Shown here piece after piece: positions 10,901 to 24,221 of a stretch of DNA of 64,000 bases (its first letter is position 1; each line of letters opens with the position of its first letter). The notes beneath the pieces are model-generated. The model had not been told where the DNA came from. It was given only the letters and a program-made list of their open reading frames with translations, and searched no databases. Where the stretch lies: contig CP114481.1 of NCBI GenBank assembly GCA_027186245.1, forward strand, positions 22,041,501-22,105,500, given 5' to 3'. Made by a program: the position numbers and the translations under genes. The stretch is from Coriaria nepalensis (lineage: Eukaryota > Streptophyta > Magnoliopsida > Cucurbitales > Coriariaceae).

Positions 10901-13900
10901 TAAATCTTTCTAAATCACTTCAAACGAAATTCAGCCTTTAAACATGACTTTCGTGCAGAATTTGCAGTTGATATTTTGAAGGCAACAATGCATTCGTTTA
11001 GCCATAAAGTCATGTCACTGAGTCTCTTCTAGTCATTAAATCATTCTAAATTCATTCGAACGAATTCTATTTTCGCCCTTCAAATATTATTTTCTTACAT
11101 AACTTGCAATTAATCTACTGAAGACAACAATGCATTATTTTTGCATTAAAAAGCATATCACTCAGTCTTTTCAATCATTAAAATGTTTGAAGGCACTTCG
11201 AACCAATTTTATTTTTGAATTTAGAACACGACTTTCGTGCATAACATGCACTTGATCTATTGAAGGCAACTATTCATTTTTTTAGCCTTAAAGTCATATT
11301 ATTGCGTCTCTTTTAGTCATTAAATATTTCTGAATCACTTCGAATGAAATTCGGCCTTTAAACATGACTTTCGTGCATAACTTGCAGTTGATCTTTTGAA
11401 GGCAACAATGCATTCGTTTAGCCTTAAAGTCATGTCACTGAGTCTCTTCTAGTCATTAAATCATTCAAAATTAATTCGAACGAATTCTATTTTCGCCCTT
11501 CAAACATTATTTTCTTACATAACTTGCAATTAATCTACTGAAGACAACAATGCATTATTTTAGCATTAAAAAGCATATCACTCAGTGTTTTCAATTATTA
11601 AATTGTTTGAAGGCACTTCAAACAAATTCTATTTTTGAATTTAGAACACGACTTTCATGCATAACTTGCACTTGAACTATTGAAGGCAGCTATTCATTTT
11701 TTTAGCCTGAAAGTCATATTATTGCGTCTCGTTTAGTCATTAAATATTTCGAAATCACTTCTAACGAAATTCGGCCTTTAAACATGACTTTCGTGCATAA
11801 CTCGCAGTTCATCTTCTAAAGGCAACAATGCGTTTGTTTAGCCTTAAAGTCATGTCACTGAGTCTCTTCTAGTCATTAAATCATTCTAAATTAATTCGAA
11901 CGAATTCTATTTTCGCCCTTCAAATATTATTTTCTTACATAACTTGCAATTAATCTACTGAAGACAACAATGCATTATTTTTGCATTAAAAAGCATATCA
12001 CTCAGTCTTTTCAATCATTAAATTGTTTGAAGGCACTTCGAACCAATTTTATTTTTGAATTTAGAACACGACTTTCGTGCATAACATGCACTTGATCTAT
12101 TGAAGGCAACTATTCATTTTTTTAGCCTTAAAGTCATATTATTGCGTCTCTTTTAGTCATTAAATATTTCTGAATCACTTCGAATGAAATTCGGCCTTTA
12201 AACATGACTTTCGTGCATAACTTGCAGTTGATCTTTTGAAGGCAACAATGCATTCGTTTAGCCTTAAAGTCATGTCACTGAGTCTCTTCTAGTCATTAAA
12301 TCATTCTAAATTAATTCGAACGAATTCTATTTTCGCCCTTCAAATATTATTTTCTTACATAACTTGCAATTAATCTACTGAAGACAACAATGCATTATTT
12401 TTGCATTAAAAAGCATATCACTCAGTCTTTTCAATCATTAAATTGTTTGAAGGCACTTCGAACCAATTTTATTTTTGAATTTAGAACACGACTTTCATGC
12501 ATAACTTGCACTTGAACTATTGAAGGCAGCTATTCATTTTTTTAGCCTGAAAGTCATATTATTGCGTCTCGTTTAGTCATTAAATATTTCTAAATCACTT
12601 CTAATGAAATTCGGCCTTTAAACATGACTTTCGTGCATAACTTGCAGTTGCTCTATTGAAGGCAACAATGCATTTGTTTAGCCTTAAAGTCGTGTCACTG
12701 AGTCTGTTCTAGTCATTAAATCATTCTAAATTAATTCGAACGAATTCTATTTTCGCCCTTCAAACATTATTTTCTTACATAACTTGCAATTAATCTACTG
12801 AAGACAACAATGCATTATTTTAGCGTTAAAAAGCATATCACTCAGTCTTTTCAATCATTAAATTGTTTGAAGGCACTTCGAACCAGTACTATTTTTGAAT
12901 TTAGAACACGACTTTCATGCATAACTTGCACTTGAACTATTGAAGGCAACTATTCATTTTTTTAGCCTTAAAGTCATATTATTGCGTCTCGTTTAGTCAT
13001 TAAATATTTCTAAATCACTTCTAACGAAATTCGGCCTTTAAACATGACTTTCGTGCATAACTTGCAGTTGATCTTTTGAAGGCAACAATGCATTCGTTTA
13101 GCCTTAAAGTCGTGTCACTGAGTCTGTTCTAGTCATTAAATCATTCTAAATTAATTCGAACGAATTCTATTTTCGCCCTTCAAACATTATTTTCTTACAT
13201 AACTTGCAATTAATCTACTGAAGACAACAATGCATTATTTTAGCGTTAAAAAGCATATCACTCAGTCTTTTCAATCATTAAATTGTTTGAAGGCACTTCG
13301 AACCAGTACTATTTTTGAATTTAGAACACGACTTTCATGCATAACTTGCACTTGAACTATTGAAGGCAACTATTCATTTTTTTATCCTTAAAGTCATATT
13401 ATTGCGTCTCGTTTAGTCATTAAATATTTCTAAATCACTTCTAACGAAATTCGGCCTTTAAACATGACTTTCGTGCATAACTTGCAGTTGATCTTTTGAA
13501 GGCAACAATGCATTCGTTTAGCCTTAAAGTCATGTCACTGAGTCTCTTCTAGTCATTAAATCATTCTAAATTAATTCGAACGAATTCTATTTTCGCCCTT
13601 CAAATATTATTTTCTTACATAACTTGCAATTAATCTACTAAAGACAACAATGCATTATTTTTGCATTAAAAAGCATATCACTCAGTCTTTTCAATCATGA
13701 AATTGTTTGAAGGCACTTCGAACCAATTCTATTTTTGAAATTAGAACACGACTTTCAAGCATAACTTGCACTTGATCTATTGAAGGCAACTATTCATTTT
13801 TCTAGCCTTAAAGTCATATTATTGCGTCTCTTTTAGTCATTAAATCTTTCTAAATCACTTCAAACGAAATTCAGCCTTTAAACATGACTTTCGTGCAGAA

Positions 13901-15960
13901 TTTGCAGTTGATATTTTGAAGGCAACAATGCATTCGTTTAGCCATAAAGTCATGTCACTGAGTCTCTTCTAGTCATTAAATCATTCTAAATTAATTCGAA
14001 CGAATTCTATTTTCGCCCTTCAAATATTATTTTCTTACATAACTTGCAATTAATCTACTGAAGACAACAATGCATTATTTTAGCGTTAAAAAGCATATCA
14101 CTCAATCTTTTCAATCATTAAATTGTTTGAAGGCACTTCGAACCAATTCCATTTTTGAATTTAGAACACGACTTTCATGCATAACTTGCACTTGATCTAT
14201 TGAAGGCAACTATTCATTTTTTTAGCCTTAAAGTCATATTATTGCGTCTCTTTTAGTCATTAAATATTTCTGAATCACTTCGAATGAAATTCGGCCTTTA
14301 AACATGACTTTCGTGCATAACTCGCAGTTCATCTTCTAAAGGCAACAATGCGTTTGTTTAGCCTTAAAGTCATGTCACTGAGTCTCTTCTAGTCATTAAA
14401 TCATTCTAAATTAATTCGAACGAATTCTATTTTCGCCCTTCAAATATTATTTTCTTACATAACTTGCAATTAATCTACTGAAGACAACAATGCATTATTT
14501 TTGCATTAAAAAGCATATCACTCAGTCTTTTCAATCATTAAATTGTTTGAAGGCACTTCGAACCAATTTTATTTTTGAATTTAGAACACGACTTTCGTGC
14601 ATAACATGCACTTGATCTATTGAAGGCAACTATTCATTTTTTTAGCCTTAAAGTCATATTATTGCGTCTCTTTTAGTCATTAAATATTTCTGAATCACTT
14701 CGAATGAAATTCGGCCTTTAAACATGACTTTCGTGCATAACTTGCAGTTGATCTTTTGAAGGCAACAATGCATTCGTTTAGCCTTAAAGTCATGTCACTG
14801 AGTCTCTTCTAGTCATTAAATCATTCTAAATTAATTCGAACGAATTCTATTTTCGCCCTTCAAATATTATTTTCTTACATAACTTGCAATTAATCTACTG
14901 AAGACAACAATGCATTATTTTTGCATTAAAAAGCATATCACTCAGTCTTTTCAATCATTAAATTGTTTGAAGGCACTTCGAACCAATTTTATTTTTGAAT
15001 TTAGAACACGACTTTCATGCATAAGTTGCACTTGAACTATTGAAGGCAGCTATTCATTTTTTTAGCCTGAAAGTCATATTATTGCGTCTCGTTTAGTCAT
15101 TAAATATTTCTAAATCACTTCTAATGAAATTCGGCCTTTAAACATGACTTTCGTGCATAACTTGCAGTTGCTCTATTGAAGGCAACAATGCATTTGTTTA
15201 GCCTTAAAGTCGTGTCACTGAGTCTGTTCTAGTCATTAAATCATTCTAAATTAATTCGAACGAATTCTATTTTCGCCCTTCAAACATTATTTTCTTACAT
15301 AACTTGCAATTAATCTACTGAAGACAACAATGCATTATTTTAGCGTTAAAAAGCATATCACTCAGTCTTTTCAATCATTAAATTGTTTGAAGGCACTTCA
15401 AACCAGTACTATTTTTGAATTCAGAACACGACTTTCATGCATAACTTGCACTTGAACTATTGAAGGCAACTATTCATTTTTTTAGCCTTAAAGTCATATT
15501 ATTGCGTCTCGTTTAGTCATTAAATATTTCTAAATCACTTCTAACGAAATTCGGCCTTTAAACATGACTTTCGTGCATAACTTGCAGTTGATCTTTTGAA
15601 GGCAACAATGCATTCGTTTAGCCTTAAAGTCGTGTCACTGAGTCTGTTCTAGTCATTAAATCATTCTAAATTAATTCGAACGAATTCTATTTTCGCCCTT
15701 CAAACATTATTTTCTTACATAACTTGCAATTAATCTACTGAAGACAACAATGCATTATTTTAGCGTTAAAAAGCATATCACTCAGTCTTTTCAATCATTA
15801 AATTGTTTGAAGGCACTTCGAACCAGTACTATTTTTGAATTTAGAACACGACTTTCATGCATAACTTGCACTTGAACTATTGAAGGCAACTATTCATTTT
15901 TTTAGCCTTAAAGTCATATTATTGCGTCTCGTTTAGTCATTAAATATTTCTAAATCACTT
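7981..15960. repeat. Array block 3: shuffled units with several overlapping duplications
   Basis: Nineteen units in strict 420-bp phase. Visible copies: 8101-8850 with 11041-11790 (offset 2,940, about 1 difference; both hold AAATGTTTGA and TCGAAATCACTT); 9241-10080 with 13441-14280 (offset 4,200, about 2 differences); 9241-9880 with 10501-11140 (offset 1,260); 11761-13620 with 14281-16140 (offset 2,520, about 8 differences). Units 9661, 10921 and 13861 share the distinctive CAAACG start, GTGCAGAATTTGCAG and TTGATATTTTGAAGG. Confidence 0.87.
11761..13620. repeat. Segmental duplication, 1.86 kb, copy 1 (offset 2,520)
   Basis: Pairs with 14281-16140. Shared marks include the CTCGCAGTTCATCTTCTAAA A variant (11761/14281), the CTAATG start with TTGCTCTATTG (12601/15121) and GTCGTGTCAC (12661/15181 and 13081/15601). 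I counted about 8 differences. Confidence 0.87.
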
Positions 15961-16140
15961 CTAACGAAATTCGGCCTTTAAACATGACTTTCGTGCATAA
16001 CTTGCAGTTGATCTTTTGAAGGCAACAATGCATTCGTTTAGCCTTAAAGTCATGTCACTGAGTCTCTTATAGTCATTAAATCATTCTAAATTAATTCGAA
16101 CGAATTCTATTTTCGCTCTTCAAATATTATTTTCTTACAT
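14281..16140. repeat. Segmental duplication, 1.86 kb, copy 2 (offset 2,520)
   Basis: Second copy of 11761-13620. It diverges just after 16,140, where CTACTAAAG of copy 1 is CTACTGAAG here and the downstream C monomer is of another type. Confidence 0.87.
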
Positions 16141-17220
16141 AACTTGCAATTAATCTACTGAAGACAACAATGCATTATTTTTGCATTAAAAAGCATATCA
16201 CTCAGTCTTTTCAATCATTAAATTGTTTGAAGGCACTTCAAACAAATTCTATTTTTGAATTTAGAACACGACTTTCATGCATAACTTGCACTTCAACTAT
16301 TGAAGGCAACTATTCATTTTTTTAGCCTTAAAGTCATATTATTGCGTCTCTTTTAGTCATTAAATCTTTCTAAATCACTTCAAACGAAATTCGGCCTTTA
16401 AACATGACTTTCGTGCAGAATTTGCAGTTGATCTTTTGAAGGCAACAATGCATTCGTTTAGCCATAAAGTCATGTCACTGAGTCTCTTCTAGTCATTAAA
16501 TCATTCTAAATTAATTCGAACGAATTCTATTTTCGCCCTTCAAATATTATTTTCTTACATAACTTGCAATTAATCTACTGAAGACAACAATGCATTATTT
16601 TAGCGTTAAAAAGCATATCACTCAATCTTTTCAATCATTAAATTGTTTGAAGGCACTTCGAACCAATTCCATTTTTGAATTTAGAACACGACTTTCATGC
16701 ATAACTTGCACTTGATCTATTGAAGGCAACTATTCATTTTTTTAGCCTTAAAGTCATATTATTGCGTCTATTTTAGTCATTAAATATTTCTGAATCACTT
16801 CGAATGAAATTCGGCCTTTAAACATGACTTTCGTGCATAACTTGCAGTTGATCTTTTGAAGGCAACAATGCATTCGTTTAGCCATAAAGTCATGTCACTG
16901 AGTCTCTTCTAGTCATTAAATCATTCTAAATTAATTCGAACGAATTCTATTTTCGCCCTTCAAATATTATTTTCTTACATAACTTGCAATTAATCTACTG
17001 AAGACAACAATGCATTATTTTTGCATTAAAAAGCATATCACTCAGTCTTTTCAATCATTAAATTGTTTGAAGGCACTTCGAACCAATTCTATTTTTGAAT
17101 TTAGAACACGACTTTCATGCATAACTTGCACTTGATCTATTGAAGGCAACTATTCATTTTTTTAGCCTTAAAGTCATATTATTGCGTCTCTTTTAGTCAT
17201 TAAATATTTCTGAATCACTT

Positions 17221-18304
17221 CGAACGAAATTCAGCCTTTAAACATGACTTTCGTGCATAACTAGCAGTTGATCTATTGAAGGCAACAATGCATTTGTTTA
17301 GCCTTAAAGTCTTGTCACTGAGTCAGTTCTAGTCATTACATCATTCTAAATTAATTCGAACGAATTCGATTTTCGCCCTTTAAACATTATTTTCTTACAT
17401 AACTTGCAATTAATCTACTGAAGACAACAATGCATTATTTTTGCATTAAAAAGCATATCACTCAGTCTTTTCAATCATTAAATTGTTTGAAGGCACTTCA
17501 AACAAATTCTATTTTTGAATTTAGAACACGACTTTCATGCATAACTTGCACTTCAACTATTGAAAGCAACTATTCATTTTTTTAGCCTTAAAGTCATTTT
17601 ATTGCGTCTCTTTTAGTCATTAAATCTTTCTAAATCACTTCAAACGAAATTCAGCCTTTAAACATGACTTTCGTGCATAACTTGCAGTTGATCTATTGAA
17701 GGCAACAATGCATTTGTTTAGCCTTAAAGTCATGTCACTGAGTCTGTTCTAGTCATTAAATCATTCTAAATTAATTCGAACGAATTCTATTTTCGCCCTT
17801 CAAATATTATTTTCTTACATAACTTGCAATTAATCTACTGAAGACAACAATGCATTATTTTAGCATTAAAAAGCATATCACTCAGTCTTTTCAATCATTA
17901 AATTGTTTGAAGGCACTTCGAACCAATTCAATTTTTGAATTTAGAACACCACTTTCATGCACAACTTGCACTTGATCTATTGAAGGCAACTATTCATTTT
18001 TTTTAGCCTTAAAGTCATATTATTGCGTTTCTTTTAGTCATTAAATCTTTCTGAATAACTTCGAATGAAATTCGACCTTTAAACATGACTTTCATGCATA
18101 ACTTGCAGTTGATCTATTGAAGGCAGCAATGCATTTGTTTAGCCTTAAAGTCATGTCACGGAGTCTCTTCTAGTCATTAAATCATTCAAAATTAATTCGA
18201 ACGAATTCTATTTTCGCCCTTCAAACATTATTTTCTTACATAACTTGCAATTAATCTACTGAAGACAACAATGCATTCTTTTAGCGTTAAAAAGCATATC
18301 ACTC
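17221..18304. repeat. Nested duplication, copy 1 (offset 2,521)
   Basis: Matches 19,742-20,825. Shared marks are the CAAACG unit with AACACCACTTTCATGCACAA, the first 8-T run, the CGAATGAAATTCGACC start and AAGGCAGCAATG with ATGCATTCTTTTAGCG. The match ends where CACTCAATC here is CACTCAGTC in the partner. It is part of the extra material that makes copy 1 of the large duplication longer. Confidence 0.8.
17997..18004 (+). other. 8-T slippage variant in monomer C
   Basis: The C monomer T-run is seven long in nearly all units and eight here. Other 8-T runs at the same position are at 20,518-20,525, 20,939-20,946, 27,098-27,105, 27,519-27,526 and 34,098-34,105. All lie next to GCGTTTCTTTTAGTC in place of GCGTCTCTTTTAGTC, and five of the six precede a CGAATG-type A. 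They are inherited copies of one or two slippage events, not independent ones. Confidence 0.85.
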
Positions 18305-19741
18305 AATCTTTTCAATCATTAAATTGTTTGAAGGCACTTCGAACCAATTCCATTTTTGAATTTAGAACACGACTTTCATGCATAACTTGCACTTGATCTA
18401 TTGAAGGCAACTATTCATTTTTTTAGCCTTAAAGTCATATTATTGCGTCTATTTTAGTCATTAAATATTTCTGAATCACTTCGAATGAAATTCGGCCTTT
18501 AAACATGACTTTCGTGCATAACTTGCAGTTGATCTTTTGAAGGCAACAATGCATTCGTTTAGCCATAAAGTCATGTCACTGAGTCTGTTCTAGTCATTAA
18601 ATCATTCTAAATTAATTCGAACGAATTCTATTTTCGCCCTTCAAATATTATTTTCTTACATAACTTGCAATTAATCTACTGAAGACAACAATGCATTATT
18701 TTTGCATTAAAAAGCATATCACTCAGTCTTTTCAATCATTAAATTGTTTGAAGGCACTTCGAACCAATTCTATTTTTGAATTTAGAACACGACTTTCATG
18801 CATAACTTGCACTTGATCTATTGAAGGCAACTATTCATTTTTTTAGCCTTAAAGTCATATTATTGCGTCTCTTTTAGTCATTAAATATTTCTGAATCACT
18901 TCGAACGAAATTCAGCCTTTAAACATGACTTTCGTGCATAACTAGCAGTTGATCTATTGAAGGCAACAATGCATTTGTTTAGCCTTAAAGTCTTGTCACT
19001 GAGTCAGTTCTAGTCATTAAATCATTCTAAATTAATTCGAACGAATGCGATTTTCGCCCTTTAAACATTATTTTCTTACATAACTTGCAATTAATCTACT
19101 GAAGACAACAATGCATTATTTTTGCATTAAAAAGCATATCACTCAGTCTTTTCAATCATTAAATTGTTTGAAGGCACTTCAAACAAATTCTATTTTTGAA
19201 TTTAGAACACGACTTTCATGCATAACTTGCACTTGATCTATTGAAGGCAACTATTCATTTTTTTAGCCTTAAAGTCATATTATTGCGTCTCTTTTAGTCA
19301 TTAAATATTTCTGAATCACTTCGAACGAAATTCAGCCTTTAAACATGACTTTCGTGCATAACTAGCAGTTGATCTATTGAAGGCAACAATGCATTTGTTT
19401 AGCCTTAAAGTCTTGTCACTGAGTCAGTTCTAGTCATTAAATCATTCTAAATTAATTCGAACGAATTCGATTTTCGCCCTTTAAACATTATTTTCTTACA
19501 TAACTTGCAATTAATCTACTGAAGACAACAATGCATTATTTTTGCATTAAAAAGCATATCACTCAGTCTTTTCAATCATTAAATTGTTTGAAGGCACTTC
19601 AAACAAATTCTATTTTTGAATTTAGAACACGACTTTCATGCATAACTTGCACTTCAACTATTGAAGGCAACTATTCATTTTTTTAGCCTTAAAGTCATAT
19701 TATTGCGTCTCTTTTAGTCATTAAATCTTTCTAAATCACTT

Positions 19742-20825
19742 CAAACGAAATTCAGCCTTTAAACATGACTTTCGTGCATAACTAGCAGTTGATCTATTGA
19801 AGGCAACAATGCATTTGTTTAGCCTTAAAGTCTTGTCACTGAGTCAGTTCTAGTCATTAAATCATTCTAAATTAATTCGAACGAATTCGATTTTCGCCCT
19901 TTAAACATTATTTTCTTACATAACTTGCAATTAATCTACTGAAGACAACAATGCATTATTTTTGCATTAAAAAGCATATCACTCAGTCTTTTCAATCATT
20001 AAATTGTTTGAAGGCACTTCAAACAAATTCTATTTTTGAATTTAGAACACGACTTTCATGCATAACTTGCACTTCAACTATTGAAGGCAACTATTCATTT
20101 TTTTAGCCTTAAAGTCATATTATTGCGTCTCTTTTAGTCATTAAATCTTTCTAAATCACTTCAAACGAAATTCAGCCTTTAAACATGACTTTCGTGCATA
20201 ACTTGCAGTTGATCTATTGAAGGCAACAATGCATTTGTTTAGCCTTAAAGTCATGTCACTGAGTCTGTTCTAGTCATTAAATCATTCTAAATTAATTCGA
20301 ACGAATTCTATTTTCGCCCTTCAAATATTATTTTCTTACATAACTTGCAATTAATCTACTGAAGACAACAATGCATTATTTTAGCATTAAAAAGCATATC
20401 ACTCAGTCTTTTCAATCATTAAATTGTTTGAAGGCACTTCGAACCAATTCAATTTTTGAATTTAGAACACCACTTTCATGCACAACTTGCACTTGATCTA
20501 TTGAAGGCAACTATTCATTTTTTTTAGCCTTAAAGTCATATTATTGCGTTTCTTTTAGTCATTAAATCTTTCTGAATAACTTCGAATGAAATTCGACCTT
20601 TAAACATGACTTTCATGCATAACTTGCAGTTGATCTATTGAAGGCAGCAATGCATTTGTTTAGCCTTAAAGTCATGTCACGGAGTCTCTTCTAGTCATTA
20701 AATCATTCAAAATTAATTCGAACGAATTCTATTTTCGCCCTTCAAACATTATTTTCTTACATAACTTGCAATTAATCTACTGAAGACAACAATGCATTCT
20801 TTTAGCGTTAAAAAGCATATCACTC
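19742..20825. repeat. Nested duplication, copy 2 (offset 2,521)
   Basis: Partner of 17,221-18,304. Just upstream, units 19322 and 19742 are nearly identical single-unit repeats of each other (TAGCAG, GTCTTGTCACTGAGTCAG), so local 420-bp amplification also occurred here. Confidence 0.8.
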
Positions 20826-23800
20826 AGTCTTTTCAATCATTAAATTGTTTGAAGGCACTTCGAACCAATACTATTTTTGAATTTAGAACACGACTTTCAT
20901 GCATAACTTGCACTTGAACTATTGAAGGCAACTATTCATTTTTTTTAGCCTTAAAGTCATATTATTGCGTTTCTTTTAGTCATTAAATATTTCTGAATCA
21001 CTTCGAATGAAATTCGGCCTTTAAACATGACTTTCGTGCATAACTTGCAGTTGATCTTTTGAAGGCAACAATGCATTCGTTTAGCCATAAAGTCATGTCA
21101 CTGAGTCTCTTCTAGTCATTAAATCATTCTAAATTAATTCGAACGAATTCTATTTTTGCGCTTCAAATATTATTTTCTTACATAACTTGCAATTAATCTA
21201 CTGAAGACAACAATGCATTATTTTTGCATTAAAAAGCATATCACTCAGTCTTTTCAATCATTAAATTGTTTGAAGGCACTTCGAACCAATACTATTTTTG
21301 AATTTAGAACACGACTTTCATGCATAACTTGCACTTGATCTATTGAAGGCAACTATTCATTTTTTTAGCCTTAAAGTCATATTATTGCGTCTCTTTTAGT
21401 CATTAAATATTTCTGAATCACTTCGAATGAAATTCGGCCTTTAAACATGACTTTCGTGCATAACTTGCAGTTGATCTTCTGGAGGCAACAATGCATTTGT
21501 TTAGCCTTAAAGTCATGTCACGGAGTCCTTTCTTGTCATTAAATCATTCAAAATTAATTTGAACGAATTCTATTTTCGCCCTTCAAACATTATTTTCCTA
21601 CATAACTTGCAATTAATCTACTGAAGACAACAATGCATTATTTTAGCATTAAAAAGCATATCACTCAGTCTTTTCAATCATTAAATTGTTTGAAGGCACT
21701 TCAAACAAATTCTATTTTTGAATTTAGAACACGACTTTCATGGATAACTTGCACTTGAACTATTGAAGGCAACTATTCATTTTTTTAGCCTTAAAGTCAT
21801 ACTATTGGGTCTCTTTTAGTCATTAAATCTTTCTAAATCACTTCGAACAAAATTCGGCCTTTAAACATGACTTTCGTGCATAACTTGCAGTTGATCTATT
21901 GAAGGCAACAATGCATTTGATTAGCCTTAAAGTCATGTCACTGAGTCTGTTCTAGTCATTAAATCATTCTAAATTAATTCGAACGAATTCTATTTTCGCC
22001 CTTCAAACATTATTTTCTTACATAACTTGCAATTAATCTACTGAAGACAACAACGCATTATTTTAGCATTAAAAAGCATATCACTCAGTGTTTTCAATCA
22101 TTAAATTGTTTGAAGGCACTTCGAACCAATACTATTTTTGAATTTAGAACACGACTTTCATGCATAACTTGCACTTGATCTATTTAAGGCAACTATTCAT
22201 TTTTTTAGCCTTAAAGTCATATTATTGCGTCTCTTTTAGTCATTAAATCTTTCTGAATAACTTCGAATGAAATTCGACTTTTAAACATGACTTTCATGCA
22301 TAACTTGCAGTTGATCTATTGAAGGCAACAATGCATTTGTTTAGCCTTAAAGTCATGTCACGGAGTCTTTTCTTGTCATTAAATCATTCAAAATTAATTT
22401 GAACGAATTCTATTTTCGCCCTTCAAACATTATTTTCCTACATAACTTGCAATTAATCTACTGAAGACAACAATGCATTATTTTTGCATTAAAAAGCATA
22501 TCACTCAGTCTTTTCAATCATTAAATTGTTTGAAGGCACTTCAAACAAATTCTATTTTTGAATTTAGAACACGACTTTCATGCATAACTTGCACTTGAAC
22601 TATTGAAGGCAACTATTCATTTTTTTAGCCTTAAAGTCATATTATTGCGTCTCTTTTAGTCATTAAATCTTTCTAAATCACTTCTAACAAAATTCGGCCT
22701 TTAAACATGACTTTCGTGCAGAATTTGCAGTTGATCTATTGAAGGCAACAATGCATTTGTTTAGCCTTAAAGTCATGTCACTGAGTCTGTTCTAGTCATT
22801 AAATCATTCTAAATTAATTCGAACGAATTCTATTTTCGCCCTTCAAACATTATTTTCTTACATAACTTGCAATTAATCTACTGAAGACAACAATGCATTA
22901 TTTTAGCGTTAAAAAGCATATCACTCAATCTTTTCAATCATTAAATTGTTTGAAGGCACTTCGAACCAATTCCATTTTTGAATTTAGAACACGACTTTCA
23001 TGCATAACTTGCACTTGATCTATTGAAGGCAACTATTCATTTTTTTAGCGTTAAAGTCATATTATTGCGTCTCTTTTAGTCATTAAATATTTCTGAATCA
23101 CTTCGAACGAAATTCAGCCTTTAAACATGACTTTCGTGCATAACTAGCAGTTGATCTATTGAAGGCAACAATGCATTTGATTAGCCTTAAAGTCATGTCA
23201 CTGAGTCTGTTCTAGTCATTAAATCATTCTAAATTAATTCGAACGAATTCGATTTTCGCCCTTTAAACATTATTTTCTTACATAACTTGCAATTAATCTA
23301 CTGAAGACAACAATGCATTATTTTAGCATTAAAAAGCATATCACTCAGTCTTTTCAATCATTAAATTGTTTGAAGGCACTTCGAACCAATTCCATTTTTG
23401 AATTTAGAACACGACTTTCATGCATAACTTGCACTTGATCTATTGAAGGCAACTATTCATTTTTTTAGCCTTAAAGTCATATTATTGCGTCTATTTTAGT
23501 CATTAAATATTTCTGAATCACTTCGAATCAAATTCGGCCTTTAAACATGACTTTCGTGCATAACTTGCAGTTGATCTTTTGAAGGCAACAATGCATTCGT
23601 TTAGCCATAAAGTCATGTCACTGAGTCTCTTCTAGTCATTAAATCATTCTAAATTAATTCGAACGAATTCTATTTTCGCCCTTCAAATATTATTTTCTTA
23701 CATAACTTGCAATTAATCTACTGAAGACAACAATGCATTATTTTTGCATTAAAAAGCAGATCACTCAGTCTTTTCAATCATTAAATTGTTTGAAGGCACT

Positions 23801-23943
23801 TCAAACAAATTCAATTTTTGAATTTAGATCACGACTTTCATGCACAACTTGCACTTGATCTATTGAAGGCAACTATTCATTTTTTTAGCCTTAAAGTCAT
23901 ATTATTGCGTCTCTTTTAGTCATTAAATCTTTCTAAATCACTG

Positions 23944-24221
23944 CGAACGAAATTCAGCCTTTAAACATGACTTTCGTGCATAACTAGCAGTTGATCTACT
24001 GAAGACAACAATGCATTATTTTAGCGTTAAAAAGCATATCACTCAATCTTTTCAATCATTAAATTGTTTGAAGGCACTTCGAACCAATTCCATTTTTGAA
24101 TTTAGAACACGACTTTCATGCATAACTTGCACTTGATCTATTGAAGGCAACTATTCATTTTTTTAGCCTTAAAGTCATATTATTGCGTCTATTTTAGTCA
24201 TTAAATATTTCTGAATCACTT
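23944..24221. repeat. Short 278-bp unit with a fused A/B monomer (first copy)
   Basis: The unit begins as A (CGAACGAAATTCAGCC, ACTAGCAGTTGATCTA) and from about 24,000 continues as B (CTGAAGACAACAATGCATTA, TAGCGTTAAAAAGC, CACTCAATC). The fused monomer is 23,944-24,079 (136 bp) and is followed by a normal 142-bp C. One 142-bp monomer equivalent is missing. The switch falls in the sequence A and B share (ATCTA-TGAAG), as expected for in-register recombination between paralogous monomers. Confidence 0.92.

Larger units (their letters stand above)
15961..24221. repeat. Large tandem duplication, copy 1 (8,261 bp)
   Basis: Segment 15,961-17,220 matches 24,222-25,481 (offset 8,261), and 18,279-24,221 matches 24,859-30,801 (offset 6,580) with only a handful of differences. 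The two offsets differ by 1,681 bp, because copy 1 holds four extra units (plus 1 bp) around 16,801-18,481. Rare shared marks include TATTTTTGCGCTTCAAAT (21,150/27,730), TTCTGGAGGC (21,478/28,058), TTTCATGGATAAC, ACTATTGGGTC, CTATTTAAGGC and AAAAAGCAGATCAC (23,750/30,330). The copy ends in the 278-bp hybrid unit. Confidence 0.88.
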
